DNA from: Aequorivita vladivostokensis
Lineage (GTDB): Bacteria > Bacteroidota > Bacteroidia > Flavobacteriales > Flavobacteriaceae
Direction: 5' to 3'
Length of the DNA stretch: 64,000 nt
Assembly (NCBI RefSeq): GCF_000952855.1
Contig: NZ_JSVU01000011.1
Location: 1-64,000 of the forward strand
In this document: positions 37,096-46,143 of the stretch, in pieces
Numbering within the stretch: position 1 is the stretch's first letter
How the letters are laid out: each line of letters opens with the position of its first letter
The notes under the pieces: model-generated
The model's input: the letters and a program-made list of their open reading frames with translations, nothing else
Told to the model about the DNA's origin: nothing
Databases searched by the model: none
Program-made: the position numbers and the translations under genes

Positions 37096-38376
37096 GTGAA
37101 GATACCATCCTTTATACGCGGTAATTTACTTTTGAAGATGACATCGCTAAATGCTGTGGTGGTAAGTATCAGGCTCTTGATTTCTGCCGTTGTGCAGCGT
37201 CTGCTCTATGATTACGTTGGAGCGGTGGGACTCTATAAAATAGGTCAGTTAAGAAGTTTGTCGCAGTTATTGATGTCAATCTCTTCGCTCGGTACTTTCA
37301 GCGGCCTGGTAAAATATGTTGCAGAATACAGGTCAGACAAGGCCCAGCTTCAAAAGCTATTTAGCACTACGTTAGTTTTTACCATATTTGGTGTTTTAGG
37401 TAGCTGTATCACGCTGCTTGTGTTTTCAGACCGCATCAGCGATTATCTTTTTGCCTCAAATGAATTTTCGTATATAATTAAATTAACCGCTGTAATTATT
37501 CCCTTCATCGCGGTGCAACGCGTTTTTAATGGAGTTATAAACGGACTGTCCGAATACAAAAAGTTTGCAAAAATCGATTTGGTCAGTTACCTGCTTACGG
37601 TGTCATTAACTCTGTTGTTTCTTTTCCAGTACAATTTGGACGGGGTGCTGATAGCTATTAGTATTACGCCGATAATTCAGGTATTGGTCCTGCTTTTCTT
37701 TTTTTTCAGAGTACTGCGTGACTACATAATTTTCAAGGATATAAAATTGAAATCCCCTATGGCAAAAAGCCTTTTTGCTTTTACGGTTATGTCCTTTGTG
37801 AGTTCCATTTTACTACCTCTTGTGGAAATAGATATAAGAAGCATGCTGGAAGAACGAATGTCAGGACGGGATGCTGGGGTATGGACCAATATGACTTTTA
37901 TTTCGAAAAATTATATGGTTTTTTCAGGTTCCCTTTTTACATTATATGTGCTTCCCAAATTTGCGGGAATCTATTCCGCAAATAATTTTAAGAAAGAAGT
38001 TTTCAATATTTATAAAACCATTTTGCCGCTATTTGCCGCAGGTATGATTCTGGTTTATCTATTTAGACACCTTATAATTGAATTGTTATATCCAGGATTG
38101 ACCGAAATGGCGCCACTTTTTAAATGGCAATTGGTGGGCGATTTTATTAGGCTGGCTTCCCTAGTACTTTTGAACCAGTTTTTGGCTAAAAAATTGGTGC
38201 GCAGTTTTATATTTTCGGAACTTTTTTCATTGGCGCTTTTTTATGTGCTGGCCCAATTGCTTGTTGCTCCGTATGGGGTTGAGGGAATTGTAATCGCACA
38301 TTTTATCAGGTATGTGCTTTATTTTTTTGTTGTTTCATTTTTAGTGTTCAGATATTTTAAAAAACAAAGAAAGTAA
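37096..38376 (+). CDS. Wzx-like polysaccharide flippase
   Basis: 426 residues with about 12 membrane segments and MATE-like/MVF-fold features (VVSIRLLISAVVQRLLYDYVG at the N-terminus, followed by repeated TM pairs). The GTG start at 37096 directly follows the aminotransferase stop. It probably flips an undecaprenyl-linked oligosaccharide across the inner membrane. A second, unrelated-looking flippase follows, so one may serve a different glycan or be redundant. Confidence 0.8.
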   Translation: MKIPSFIRGNLLLKMTSLNAVVVSIRLLISAVVQRLLYDYVGAVGLYKIGQLRSLSQLLMSISSLGTFSGLVKYVAEYRSDKAQLQKLFSTTLVFTIFGVLGSCITLLVFSDRISDYLFASNEFSYIIKLTAVIIPFIAVQRVFNGVINGLSEYKKFAKIDLVSYLLTVSLTLLFLFQYNLDGVLIAISITPIIQVLVLLFFFFRVLRDYIIFKDIKLKSPMAKSLFAFTVMSFVSSILLPLVEIDIRSMLEERMSGRDAGVWTNMTFISKNYMVFSGSLFTLYVLPKFAGIYSANNFKKEVFNIYKTILPLFAAGMILVYLFRHLIIELLYPGLTEMAPLFKWQLVGDFIRLASLVLLNQFLAKKLVRSFIFSELFSLALFYVLAQLLVAPYGVEGIVIAHFIRYVLYFFVVSFLVFRYFKKQRK

Positions 38377-38432
38377 ATTTTAAAGGAAAAAATCAGGTAA
38401 AGTTTAGATAGCTTTGAAACCAATTTTGTTGC

Positions 38433-39914
38433 ATGCTTGATTCTAAAAACTCTTACAGACAGGTAATTAAGGCCACTTCGCTTTTTGGAGGGGTCCAGGT
38501 ATTCAATATCTTGATTTCCATAGTTCGCTCAAAATTTATCGCCTTGTGGATAGGCCCTGCGGGTTTTGGTATCGCCACGCTTTTGAACACGACCATAGGC
38601 CTCATCAACGGAATGACCAATTTGGGGTTGGACAGAAGTGCCGTAAAGGATATTTCCTTCAGTCATGCAAACGCACAACCTGAAGGTACCGCACGCACCA
38701 TACAAATTGTGAAGAGATTAGTGTGGTTTACCGCTATTTTGGGCAGTGTAATTATGCTTGCGGGCGCTCCGTGGTGGAGTGAGATTGCCTTTGACTCAAA
38801 GGAATATACCTTATCCTTTGTCTGGATTTCTTTGGCACTGTTGTTTAAACAGCTTTCCAATGGTCAGTTGGCAATATTGCAGGGCCTTCGAAAATTAAAA
38901 AAACTTGCAAAGGCGAATCTGTATGGAAATCTTTTGGCACTGCTCATTACGCTTCCCCTGTATTATTTTTACCGAATTGACGCCATTGTACCTGCAATAA
39001 TAATTTCTTCTTTTATCGTTTTTATTTTTACCTATTATTTCGCCCGTAGTGAAAAGGTTGCTACCGTTAAACTTACCAACAGGGAAGCTTTTGTTGAAGG
39101 AAAAACAATGGTGCAATTGGGTCTTACGCTGAGCATTAGCAGTATGATCGGTCTTTTGGTAGCGTATATTATTCAAATCTTTATTAGCCAAACGGGGGGA
39201 CTGTCGGAAGTGGGTCTATACAACGCCGGGTTTGTTATTCTGAATGCATATGTGGGGCTGGTCTTTACGGCTATGGAAACGGATTATTTTCCGAGATTAT
39301 CTGCAATTTCCGATAGGATCGAAGCCATACGCCAAACCGTTCTTGAACAAGCTTTTATCGCCATTCTTCTCATTCTGCCAATTATAGTAATCTTTTTGGC
39401 GGCCGCGCCATTCATTATTGTGCTTTTATATTCCAATGAATTTGTGCCGATAATAGATATGGTTCGTTGGGGTATTTTGGGAATGGTATTCAAAGCCGTT
39501 TCCTTTTCCATGGGATATATTTTAATAGCGAAAGGTGACTCAAGGCTTTTTATGAAAACGGCCATTGGGTTCAATGCTTTACTCTTAATAATGAATCTTT
39601 CTGGCTATTATTTTGGCGGCTTGAAAGGCTTGGGGATTAGTTTTTTACTATATTATATCATTCATTTCATAGGCTTGCGGATGATTACAAAAACACGATA
39701 TGATTTCTATTTTAATAAAAGCTTTTACGGCATCTTCGGCATTTGTGTTTTAATATGTGGAATTTCATTTTTGTTGACCTATATAGAATATTCCTATCTT
39801 AAATACGGTTTGTTAATAATTATGGCTGGTTTTTCTTTTGTATTTTCATACATCCAATTGGATAGAAAAATGGACATAAAGGAATTATTCCGAAAGATTT
39901 TTAGAAGAAAATAA
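38433..39914 (+). CDS. O-antigen translocase (Wzx family)
   Basis: 493 residues, about 13-14 membrane segments, with the O-antigen translocase N-terminus (YRQVIKATSLFGGVQVFNIL, then RSKFIALWIGPAGFGIATLL). It is a member of the MurJ/MATE superfamily exporting lipid-linked O-units. Its stop overlaps the next start by TAATG. Confidence 0.9.
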   Translation: MLDSKNSYRQVIKATSLFGGVQVFNILISIVRSKFIALWIGPAGFGIATLLNTTIGLINGMTNLGLDRSAVKDISFSHANAQPEGTARTIQIVKRLVWFTAILGSVIMLAGAPWWSEIAFDSKEYTLSFVWISLALLFKQLSNGQLAILQGLRKLKKLAKANLYGNLLALLITLPLYYFYRIDAIVPAIIISSFIVFIFTYYFARSEKVATVKLTNREAFVEGKTMVQLGLTLSISSMIGLLVAYIIQIFISQTGGLSEVGLYNAGFVILNAYVGLVFTAMETDYFPRLSAISDRIEAIRQTVLEQAFIAILLILPIIVIFLAAAPFIIVLLYSNEFVPIIDMVRWGILGMVFKAVSFSMGYILIAKGDSRLFMKTAIGFNALLLIMNLSGYYFGGLKGLGISFLLYYIIHFIGLRMITKTRYDFYFNKSFYGIFGICVLICGISFLLTYIEYSYLKYGLLIIMAGFSFVFSYIQLDRKMDIKELFRKIFRRK

Positions 39915-40663
39915 TGGTCGGCTCGTTAAAAAGAACATATCGAAATACCCGCGAGAGTTTTAGGTTTTACTTCTCGGTGAATTGGATAAAAACCATTTAT
40001 TTCAATTTCAGGATGTTTCCCGTAAAAACAGCCCTGAAGCTGCCTGTTTTTTTCTATGGAAAGATTAAATTTTCAAATTTAAGCGGTAAAGTAATTATCG
40101 ATGGTTCAGTAAAAAGGGCGATGATAGGGTTTGGTCAAAAATTTGAGTTTCCAACTACTTCCAAGGGAACCGCAGAGCTCGCCTTAATGGGCACGCTTCG
40201 GTTTAAAAGTAATGCCCATATCGGGCTGGACTGTACAATTCTTATAGCTAGGGATGCCTATTGTGAATTTGGATTCATGGGGTGTCTTGGATCGAATGTC
40301 AAGCTTATTTGTTCTAAAAAAATAATTATAGGAGATTGGTGCGGAATAGGTTATAATTCACAAGTGATTGACACAAACTCCCATCCGATGAAAAATACAA
40401 TCACAGGGGAGGTTTACCCAATGTCTGCTCCCATAGAATTGGGAGCTTATAATGCAATTTCAAATACAGTGTCAATAATGGCGGGGACTAAAACGCCCGA
40501 CAATTGCGTTATAACCTCACATTCACTTTGCAATAAAGACTATCGATCTTTGGGCGAAAATATTTTAATTGGAGGCATACCCGCCAAGTTGATTAAAAAT
40601 AATTTTGCTCGTGATTGGGAAAGTGAAAAAGAGATGCTCAAGAAAAATAAAAGGGTTATTTAG
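39914..40663 (+). CDS. Left-handed beta-helix acyltransferase
   Basis: 249 residues; hexapeptide repeats around residues 65-200 (such as IGLDCTILIARDAY, VKLICSKKIIIGDWCGIGYNSQVIDTN) and a GGIPAKLIKNN cap near the C-terminus, as in the CatB/WbbJ/NodL group. It probably transfers an acetyl group to a polysaccharide sugar. It is translationally coupled to the upstream translocase. Its stop overlaps the convergent gene by 8 bp. Confidence 0.82.
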   Translation: MVGSLKRTYRNTRESFRFYFSVNWIKTIYFNFRMFPVKTALKLPVFFYGKIKFSNLSGKVIIDGSVKRAMIGFGQKFEFPTTSKGTAELALMGTLRFKSNAHIGLDCTILIARDAYCEFGFMGCLGSNVKLICSKKIIIGDWCGIGYNSQVIDTNSHPMKNTITGEVYPMSAPIELGAYNAISNTVSIMAGTKTPDNCVITSHSLCNKDYRSLGENILIGGIPAKLIKNNFARDWESEKEMLKKNKRVI

Positions 40664-41162
40664 TCTTTTTGGAATTGCTTTTCTGAAATTTTGCAGGATT
40701 ACCGAACCAAGTCTCGTCACTGGGAATATCTTTGTTTATAAATGACATGGAACCGAGAATAGTGTTATCGCCAATGGTTATCCCGTGTTGGATGACGCAG
40801 CCCGTACCGATAAAAACATTTTTTCCGATTTGTGCGCCTCCAATTTGTTGGTGGTCTGTATTTAGGTTGTTGGTCATAACCTTGGGACATATATAGGAAT
40901 TGTCGCCAATTTTAATTCCGCGAGCTATAATGCTATCATAGCGTATGGTAACATTATTTCCTATCACACAATTGCCCGAGGAGGAAACTCTGGAATCTAT
41001 GTAACAATTCTCTCCAATTATCGTGGCTTTGCGCAATTCAACATAATTCTTGATTATTGTATTGTCCCCAATCTCAACATCGTCATCTATTATACAGAAA
41101 GAACCAATTTGGACATTTTTTCCAATCTTGGCCTTTTCCGAAATTATATTTTGTAGTGGCAT
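40656..41162 (-). CDS. Hexapeptide N- or O-acetyltransferase, FdtC/WxcM-type candidate
   Basis: 168 residues, almost entirely left-handed beta-helix repeats (AKIGKNVQIGSFCIIDDDVEIG onwards) with a C-terminal FGNPAKFQKS cap. The catalytic-His candidate is in NTDHQQIGG. Its size and early start of the repeats fit 3-amino-3,6-dideoxyhexose N-acetyltransferases such as FdtC, whose other pathway partners occur in this locus; sialic-acid-type O-acetyltransferases are an alternative. Confidence 0.78.
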   Translation of the reverse strand: MPLQNIISEKAKIGKNVQIGSFCIIDDDVEIGDNTIIKNYVELRKATIIGENCYIDSRVSSSGNCVIGNNVTIRYDSIIARGIKIGDNSYICPKVMTNNLNTDHQQIGGAQIGKNVFIGTGCVIQHGITIGDNTILGSMSFINKDIPSDETWFGNPAKFQKSNSKKTK

Positions 41163-41372
41163 AAGTTATTTTTGATGTAAATTTAGGAATAAGCGATATA
41201 GGAAAAAAATAAGATATCTCATAATACTAAAATATTAAACCGAGAGAGTAGTTTTCTGTAATTACCCAAGATATAAGGTTGAAATACGTAAAGTTTAATC
41301 TTGGTCTGTATCATTTTCTATATAGAATACTTTCTAATTATAATTTTGAAATACCTAAAGAAAGTTTATGGC

Positions 41373-41380
41373 TATCTTTG
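41373..41380 (+). promoter_or_regulatory. TATCTTTG -7 box upstream of the hypothetical gene at 41415
   Basis: Exact TAnnTTTG match, 34 bp before the ATG. TTTG at 41345-41348 is a possible -33 element, at a slightly long spacing. Confidence 0.5.
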
Positions 41381-41414
41381 CAAAAAATCCGTAGCGTCCC
41401 ATTTCTGAATATCT

Positions 41415-42398
41415 ATGCCACTTTCCCTATACAATCCCTTTGACGATTTAATTTTTGACGAACATTTCTGCTTTCTTTCCGGAGCGCTCACTACCGAAAA
41501 AATGCCAGTGTTTCCACAATGGTTGATGGACAAATTTAAGTTTGGCGACGAGCGCATCGAAATGATGGACAAGCAGAAAACCTACGTATATGCCGATTTG
41601 GAATTGCCCTGTTCCCCAGAGGTGAAAAATGCCTTTGACGCACTGGATGAAAAAATTCAGGCCGCCTACAAAGAAGGCTACGAGGGAATGGCCGCGCTGG
41701 ACGAACTGCTCATCTTTCAATGGACTGGCAGAATGCTGTACGGCCTGCTTTATTATGAAATGCGGTACGAACGCGACCGATTGCTGCGGCAAGGGGAGGA
41801 GTTTGCCCTTTCCACACAGTTGAAACAGCGGTTCGGGAATTTCCATTTGATGCTCCAATCTATTGTTGAGCCGATTTCTTTCGTTGGAAAAAAGCCGTGG
41901 AGCATAGTGGTGTTTCCCCTGAAATATTCGGCCGATATTTTCAGCTATCGCGATGATGCTATCAACCTGCTGTTTTCGTTTGGGGTGAACGGTTTTGGCT
42001 TTATTGCTTGCTTGCAGGACAATGGTATAATTGCCGAAAAGCAAAAAGAGTTACTCGAAAAAATGAAAGGCCCCGTTTTGCACCCTATCCAGTTTGAGGA
42101 ATTGTACGCCCGGTTTCATTACTCCGATTATATCCTACAGTATAACCCGGAATACAAAATTGAAAGGAAGGATAATGCAATTACCATAGAAGCGATTCCT
42201 ATTGAAAAAAAGGGAAGCAAACCTATTTTCGGGTTTTGGGACGAGGATATTTTTGCCCAGTTGCTCGCCAACTATTGGAGTGTTTACGGCATTGAGCGGG
42301 AGGATATCCTGCAATTTCAAAAGCCGCCGCTCAGTTTTTTGGAAAATCCGTATTCGAAGGATTTTATAAAGCCGGAAGCAATCGATTTGCCATTTTAA
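41415..42398 (+). CDS. Conserved-looking cytosolic protein, unknown
   Basis: 327 residues, no signal or membrane segments. It begins MPLSLYNPFDDLIFDEHFCFLSG, with Cys and His near the start (residues 18-20), and is rich in aromatic and acidic residues throughout. No family was recognised. It sits within a glycan locus but has its own promoter box, and its stop overlaps a convergent glycosyltransferase by 4 bp. It may not belong functionally to the locus. Confidence 0.75.
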   Translation: MPLSLYNPFDDLIFDEHFCFLSGALTTEKMPVFPQWLMDKFKFGDERIEMMDKQKTYVYADLELPCSPEVKNAFDALDEKIQAAYKEGYEGMAALDELLIFQWTGRMLYGLLYYEMRYERDRLLRQGEEFALSTQLKQRFGNFHLMLQSIVEPISFVGKKPWSIVVFPLKYSADIFSYRDDAINLLFSFGVNGFGFIACLQDNGIIAEKQKELLEKMKGPVLHPIQFEELYARFHYSDYILQYNPEYKIERKDNAITIEAIPIEKKGSKPIFGFWDEDIFAQLLANYWSVYGIEREDILQFQKPPLSFLENPYSKDFIKPEAIDLPF

Positions 42399-43534
42399 TT
42401 AGAGTTCCAAACTTCCGAATATTTCTTGGCAATTGAAATATAATGGTGTTCCCGCTCAATAAACGCCCGTGCATTTTTTGAAATGGTTTGTAATTTTTCG
42501 GGATTCAAAATTAGGTCTTCCATTTTTTGGACTAAATAATCTACATCGGGAAGGGCGTTGATGCACACTTCATCTTCCTTTAAATTATAGTGTTCCAAAA
42601 ACTCTTTCTCGGCGCCGGTAAAAACTACCTTTCCTTTTGCCATTGCTTCCAAGGCGTTGTAACCTTGGTCATAAGCAAACACTTGATCCAAAAGAATATG
42701 TGCCGAATTGTACTTTTCAATATATTCGGAATAGGGCACATTTTCCACGGTAATCACTTCCATTTTTGAAGAATATTGCTGCTGAAGTTTTTTTAGCGCA
42801 GTTTCAAAATAATCATTTCCCTTTTTGAAATAATTCGCCCGATTTATACCGTGAAAAATAATCACCTTTTCTTCGGAAGCAAACGGATTAAAATTTAATT
42901 TTTCAGTATTTATTGGGTTTGCGATCAGTCCCAAATATTTCTTATTTCCGAGGAGCGGAATGTGATAATCCAAATCGGAAGCAATTACACCATCCACTTT
43001 TTCAAAAACAAAATCGTGCAGTTCTTTGTATTCGGGCATTAAATATTTCAATGCCGGGAAATATTCTTTTTCTGAAATTTTCCCCTCAAAAAACGGAGTG
43101 AAAATGGAGTACCGGAACTTTTTTTCAAAAGCGTATTTCACGCTCGTATAATCCGTGCCGCAGGAAAGCAGGAAGAGTTTTGCGTTGTTATGGCTTAAAA
43201 ATGAAATGATTTCCTTTTCGTGTTTCGGTTGGATTCCCAGCGGGCTTTCGTTTATCAACTGCACAACGTCAAAATTCTTAAATTTTTCTTTCTGTTGAAA
43301 AAACTGCCTTTTTAGGGAAATGGAAGAAATATCCTTACCGAAAATTTTAAAAAGGCCCACTTTCACCTTTTTTGAAATTCCCGAATCGTATTTCCGTTTT
43401 AACAGCATATCCGACGGGTAGTTTTTAAATTCATCGCCCGTAGAAACCAGCGTAACCTCGTGGCCAAGTGCTTGCAATCCTTCTTTTAAGGAATTGTGCA
43501 ACCTGCTGTATTCGCCCACCAAAAGTATTTTCAT
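42395..43534 (-). CDS. Glycosyltransferase (GT4-like)
   Basis: About 379 residues from the ATG at 43534 (MKILLVGEYSRLHNSLKEGL); the frame extends 73 codons upstream, but that part lies in a dispersed repeat. A GT-B fold is indicated by GHEVTLVSTGDEF in the N-domain and the C-terminal VLLDQVFAYDQGYNALEAMAKG with E-x7-E-type residues. Retaining glycosyltransferase of the polysaccharide locus, substrate unknown. Confidence 0.82.
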   Translation of the reverse strand: MKILLVGEYSRLHNSLKEGLQALGHEVTLVSTGDEFKNYPSDMLLKRKYDSGISKKVKVGLFKIFGKDISSISLKRQFFQQKEKFKNFDVVQLINESPLGIQPKHEKEIISFLSHNNAKLFLLSCGTDYTSVKYAFEKKFRYSIFTPFFEGKISEKEYFPALKYLMPEYKELHDFVFEKVDGVIASDLDYHIPLLGNKKYLGLIANPINTEKLNFNPFASEEKVIIFHGINRANYFKKGNDYFETALKKLQQQYSSKMEVITVENVPYSEYIEKYNSAHILLDQVFAYDQGYNALEAMAKGKVVFTGAEKEFLEHYNLKEDEVCINALPDVDYLVQKMEDLILNPEKLQTISKNARAFIEREHHYISIAKKYSEVWNSN

Positions 43535-43540
43535 ATTTCC

Positions 43541-43635
43541 TTTTTTGCCACAAAGTACACCAAGCAAAGGCAAAAAGTTCACAAAGGATGCTCCGTAACT
43601 TTGTGAAAAATCTTTGTGAATGTTGTGGTTAAATT
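43541..43635. repeat. Imperfect inverted repeat of the CACAAAG/CTTTGTG type
   Basis: GCCACAAAGTACACCAAG on the left and ACTTTGTGAAAAATCTTTGTG plus GTTGTGG on the right form a long imperfect hairpin between divergent glycosyltransferase genes. Its make-up resembles dispersed intergenic repeats of Bacteroidota genomes. The TATCTTTG box for the gene at 43713 lies just outside (43672-43679). Confidence 0.45.
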
Positions 43636-43671
43636 TTACACATCCAGCAAATAATAGTATTCTTATAAAGT

Positions 43672-43679
43672 TATCTTTG
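43672..43679 (+). promoter_or_regulatory. TATCTTTG -7 box upstream of the GT4 gene at 43713
   Basis: Exact TAnnTTTG match 34 bp before the ATG; no clear -33 element. Confidence 0.45.
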
Positions 43680-43712
43680 CCAAGATCGTTCAAAAATACA
43701 CAATAAAAACCG

Positions 43713-44822
43713 ATGACTTCCCAAAAGAAATTCAAAGTATGCCTGGTTTCCATTTCGCTTGCAAAAGGGGGCCTGGAGCGGTCGTGCGCTATGCTTTCGC
43801 AGATGTTGGAGGCGCAGGGTCACGAGGTGCATTTGGTAATTTTGAATGATGATGTGGATTACCCTTTTAGCGGTAAAATGCTGAATTTGGGAAAATTGAA
43901 AACCGAAAATGATTCGATGGTGAGGCGATTGCTGCGCTTTCGAAAATTTCGAAATTATTTAAAAAAGGAAAATTTTGATGTAGTTATCGACCATCGTCCA
44001 AAAAACAATTTTGAGCGCGAGCTGTTCTATTCCAAATTTATATATCGCGAGCTGAATAAAATTTATGTAGTGCACAGTTCCAAAAAGACGGAGTATCTCA
44101 CGGAAAATCCATCGGCATTTTCAAAAGTCTGTCAAAAAAACCTGTTGAACGTGGCGGTTTCCGAATATATTGAAGCTGAAATTTTAAGGAAAGAAGGCAT
44201 TTTTAATTCAGTGACCATCCACAACGCTTTTGATCCTGCTTGGGCTGAACAAAATGGCGAGTTTCCCCAAATACTTCAAAACAAAAAGTACATACTTTCC
44301 TACGGCAGGCTGGACGATTCCATAAAGGATTTTTCGTTTTTGATGGAAGCTTTTTCGCGATCCAAAGTTTGGGAAAAAGATGTGCATCTCGTCATTTTGG
44401 GTGACGGCATGGATAGGGAAATGCTTCAAAAACGGGCTGCTTCCAAGGAGGGGGCGCGGCAAATACTATTTCTTCCCTTCACCAATAATCCTTTTGAAAT
44501 TATTAAAAATGCCCGTTGCGTGACGCTCACCAGCAAATACGAAGGCTTCCCGATGGTGCTTGTGGAATCGCTCTCCTTGGGAACGCCCGTAGTTTCATTG
44601 GACATAGTTTCGGGCCCTTCGGAAATCGTACAGCACCAAAAAAATGGTTTGCTGATTGCCGAAAGAAGTTTACCTTTATTTGCGGAAGCGTTGCAAAGCG
44701 TATGTTTTGATGAAACGGGCTATCAAAACTTAAAAGCAAACACAAAAGCTTCCGTTGAAAAATTTTCAATGCAGACCATTTCTGAAAAATGGAACCAAAT
44801 TTTAAACCATGCCTTACAATAA
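43713..44822 (+). CDS. Glycosyltransferase family 4
   Basis: 369 residues. The N-domain begins KVCLVSISLAKGGLERSCAML with the GG-LE loop, and the C-domain has ILSYGRLDDSIKDF and SKYEGFPMVLVESLSLGTPVV, the GT4 donor-binding E-x7-E motif. It is cytosolic or peripheral. Its stop overlaps the FdtA-like start by 14 bp. Confidence 0.92.
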   Translation: MTSQKKFKVCLVSISLAKGGLERSCAMLSQMLEAQGHEVHLVILNDDVDYPFSGKMLNLGKLKTENDSMVRRLLRFRKFRNYLKKENFDVVIDHRPKNNFERELFYSKFIYRELNKIYVVHSSKKTEYLTENPSAFSKVCQKNLLNVAVSEYIEAEILRKEGIFNSVTIHNAFDPAWAEQNGEFPQILQNKKYILSYGRLDDSIKDFSFLMEAFSRSKVWEKDVHLVILGDGMDREMLQKRAASKEGARQILFLPFTNNPFEIIKNARCVTLTSKYEGFPMVLVESLSLGTPVVSLDIVSGPSEIVQHQKNGLLIAERSLPLFAEALQSVCFDETGYQNLKANTKASVEKFSMQTISEKWNQILNHALQ

Positions 44823-45222
44823 AATTGAAGACATACATGTATTTGAAATCCCGAAAATCACGGATCCACGCGGCAATTTGTCAGTTGTGGAAGAGGGGTT
44901 CTTGCCCTATGAGGTAAAACGCGTGTATTATTTATACGATGTGCCCAGCGGCGCCTATCGGGGCGGGCATGCGCACAAGGAGCAATTGGAGTTTTTAATA
45001 GCCCTCAGTGGTAGTTTTGAGGTACTTTTGGACGATGGCGAAAATAAAAAGTCGGTTATTTTGAATAAGCCCAACCAAGGTTTGCTGATACCCACGGGAA
45101 TTTGGCGTGAACTTGAAAATTTTTCTTCCGGATCGGTCTGTTTGGTGCTTTCCTCGGGCAGGTTTCTGGAGAGCGATTACATCCGCGAGTACGATGATTT
45201 TAAGCTATTTAAAGGTGCCTAA
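44809..45222 (+). CDS. FdtA/QdtA-type cupin: dTDP-4-oxo-6-deoxyglucose 3,4-ketoisomerase
   Basis: 137 residues with the WxcM-like cupin motifs TDPRGNLSVVEEG (N-terminal), RVYYLYDVPSGAYRGGHAHKEQ (active-site His pair in GGHAHK) and SGRFLESDYIREYDDF. The enzyme isomerises the keto group from C4 to C3 before transamination by an FdtB/QdtB aminotransferase, here encoded at 35995. Which C4 epimer results (FdtA versus QdtA) cannot be judged by eye. Confidence 0.9.
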   Translation: MPYNKIEDIHVFEIPKITDPRGNLSVVEEGFLPYEVKRVYYLYDVPSGAYRGGHAHKEQLEFLIALSGSFEVLLDDGENKKSVILNKPNQGLLIPTGIWRELENFSSGSVCLVLSSGRFLESDYIREYDDFKLFKGA

Positions 45223-46131
45223 CCGCAGGCCGAGCTTTTCCAGTCCATTTTTTGTTTTTAGCATATATTTTAAAATGGTCTTATTTTGCCGTAGTAGAAA
45301 CTGTTGCTTTTTGCTCAGGTTTTCGGGGTTTATTTTTTGATAATATTTTTGAAAAGCTGCTTTATTGCCCTCCATTTTGGCCAGGATACATAGTGAATAT
45401 CGGTTTAGATCCAGAAATTTCTTGAGCGCGGGATTGTTTTTTTCGAAAGGTTCGTAAGCTTCAAAATTGGCTTTTTCATCTAAGTTTTTCACCCGTTGAA
45501 ATAAACTGTTTTGCCTAACTATATAGGTTGCGCATACTTTGGGGCTGAAAACTATCTTGTATTTTAAGCCAATCCGAACATAAAGATCCGTATCCTCTCC
45601 GCTTTTAATTGTCGTGTCATACCAGCCTACCTTTTCAAAAACATTTTTTTTAAGTACGGTGGAAATACTCAACAAAACCGAATCCAGTTGGCTGGCCTCA
45701 AAATAATCGACCACCACGGCATCTGTTCCAATGGTTTGGAGGGAATAACTGTTTTTAAAGACTTTGCCGTTTCGCTTAATTTCGGTGGCAGTGGCAAAAA
45801 CCGATTCGGAAGGAAATTCTGAAAGCAATCGGTTTTGCTCTTCCAAATAAAAGGGATACCAGTAGTCGTCAGCATCCATCAGCGCGATATATTCCGATGT
45901 GGCTTGCCGTATCGTAAAATTCCTTGCAGCCGATGCACCGCTATTTTCCTTTGAAAAATAACGTATTCGTGGATCTTTGAATTTTAAGATTTCAGCCTCG
46001 CTATTGTCCGTAGAACCATCATTCAGAATTACTACTTCAAAATCCGTAAAGGTCTGCGACAAAACGCTTTTTAAAGTTTCGGCAATGTATTTTTCTTTGT
46101 TGAAGACTGCTATTACAATTGAAAACTTCAT
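45205..46131 (-). CDS. GT2 family glycosyltransferase
   Basis: 308 residues: FSIVIAVFNKEKYIAETL at the N-terminus, VILNDGSTDNSE, and the DDADDYW-type metal motif MDADDYWYP (~85-93). Inverting GT-A fold without a membrane domain. Its 3' end overlaps the convergent cupin gene by 18 bp. Confidence 0.92.
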   Translation of the reverse strand: MKFSIVIAVFNKEKYIAETLKSVLSQTFTDFEVVILNDGSTDNSEAEILKFKDPRIRYFSKENSGASAARNFTIRQATSEYIALMDADDYWYPFYLEEQNRLLSEFPSESVFATATEIKRNGKVFKNSYSLQTIGTDAVVVDYFEASQLDSVLLSISTVLKKNVFEKVGWYDTTIKSGEDTDLYVRIGLKYKIVFSPKVCATYIVRQNSLFQRVKNLDEKANFEAYEPFEKNNPALKKFLDLNRYSLCILAKMEGNKAAFQKYYQKINPENLSKKQQFLLRQNKTILKYMLKTKNGLEKLGLRLGTFK

Positions 46132-46143
46132 TCTTTATAAGTT

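Noticed and set aside
43535-43753. N-terminal extension of the GT4-like protein encoded on the minus strand
   Set aside because: It runs through a dispersed inverted repeat and the promoter of the divergent gene; the ATG at 43534 gives a normal GT-B start.
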